Source: Candidatus Dadabacteria bacterium RIFCSPHIGHO2_12_FULL_53_21
Lineage (GTDB): Bacteria > Desulfobacterota_D > UBA1144 > Nemesobacterales > UBA2774
Assembly: GCA_001775255.1 (NCBI GenBank)
Contig: MFCJ01000028.1
Location: 10,898 to 17,308 of the forward strand
DNA length: 6,411 nucleotides
Direction: 5' to 3'
Positions 6,104-6,411 of this stretch are shown here, piece by piece. The notes beneath the pieces were generated by a model. The model was not told where the DNA came from and made no database searches. It was given only the letters and a program-made list of their open reading frames with translations. Every line of letters begins with the position of its first letter. The first letter of the stretch is position 1. Both the position numbers and the translations under genes were made by a program.

Positions 6104-6411
6104 ATGGAAAGCCACGACCTCGATTTCCTCTTCATAGGAGCGGGCATACTCGGCTCGGCGGGGGCCTATGCGCTTTCAAAGAAGCTCGGCGAAAGGGGCG
6201 TGAAAGCCGCCGTCGGCGTGATCGACATCGACATGGAGGGGGAGCATTCCTCCACGCTCAAAAACGCGGGGGGCGTGAGGGCGACCTGGCGGAACCGGGC
6301 GAACATAGAGCTCTGCAAATATTCAATCGACTTCTACGAATCGATCGCGGATGTAATACAGTTCCGGGAGCGCGGCTACTTCTGGATGCACGGCGCGAGG
6401 TCGTGGCGGGA
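6104..6411 (+). CDS. FAD-dependent oxidoreductase, DAO family (5' part only)
   Basis: The frame is open from ATG 6104 to the window edge (102 complete codons). It starts with a dinucleotide-binding fold: strand LDFLFIGAGILGSAGAYAL with GxGxxG at residues 12-17, and a second strand ending in acidic residues (VGVIDID, Asp41/Asp43) that would hold the FAD adenosine ribose. The segment STLKNAGGVRATW (50-62), then NIELCKYSIDFYESI (67-81), matches the usual course of DAO-type enzymes such as sarcosine, dimethylglycine and other amine or 2-hydroxyacid oxidases and dehydrogenases, where an (S/A)GG(I/V)R turn contacts the flavin. RERGYFWM is also typical. Substrate cannot be told without the C-terminal two thirds. 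There is no Shine-Dalgarno sequence near the ATG; GGGAG at 6074-6078 is too far upstream. It is divergent from the polymerase gene. Confidence 0.85.
   Translation, partial: MESHDLDFLFIGAGILGSAGAYALSKKLGERGVKAAVGVIDIDMEGEHSSTLKNAGGVRATWRNRANIELCKYSIDFYESIADVIQFRERGYFWMHGARSWR

Noticed and set aside
6001..6147. N-terminal extension of the polymerase frame up to 6147.
   Set aside because: It would add 49 residues with no Y-family similarity and overlap the start of the divergent oxidoreductase. The family's conserved beginning fits the ATG at 6000.

Overview
This window looks like chromosomal DNA from a Gram-negative (diderm) bacterium. The evidence is an MCE-domain lipid-transport subunit, a lipoprotein with a lipobox and a YdgA/DUF945 protein, all of which belong to diderm envelopes. 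The DNA is moderately GC-rich and uses AGG and ATA codons freely. Together with the gene mix this suggests a deltaproteobacterial-type or related environmental lineage, but that is an impression and not an identification. I see no mobile element, CRISPR array, tRNA or rRNA.

Left part (1-3186, + strand): the 3' end of an MCE-type ABC transport operon. It contains a single-domain MCE protein (18-968) coupled by an ATGA overlap to a PqiC/DUF330-type auxiliary lipoprotein (965-1594). The ATPase and permease would be expected upstream, outside the window. After a GC-rich hairpin and a good sigma70-type promoter comes a separately transcribed YdgA/DUF945 protein (1750-3186). All three products are expected at the inner membrane, periplasm or outer membrane.

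Middle part (3183-4719): an isocitrate lyase/PEP mutase superfamily enzyme on the - strand (3183-4055). Its stop codon overlaps that of the DUF945 gene, and it has a near-consensus promoter. Divergent from it is a MerR-type regulator with an extra C-terminal region (4192-4719). The shared 136-bp intergenic region makes the regulator a natural candidate to control itself and the lyase.

Right part (4735-6411): a Y-family translesion DNA polymerase on the - strand (4735-6000), and the first 102 codons of a DAO-type FAD-dependent oxidoreductase on the + strand (6104 onward, cut by the window end). The 103 bp between them carries two back-to-back extended -10 motifs, each placed so that transcription would begin almost at the start codon. 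Neither start has a Shine-Dalgarno sequence, so both transcripts may be leaderless.

Most of the window is ordinary housekeeping or accessory metabolism. I found no convincing new multi-gene system. The points most worth a second look are the possibly leaderless divergent pair, the unusual Y-family polymerase subgroup, and the envelope gene cluster.
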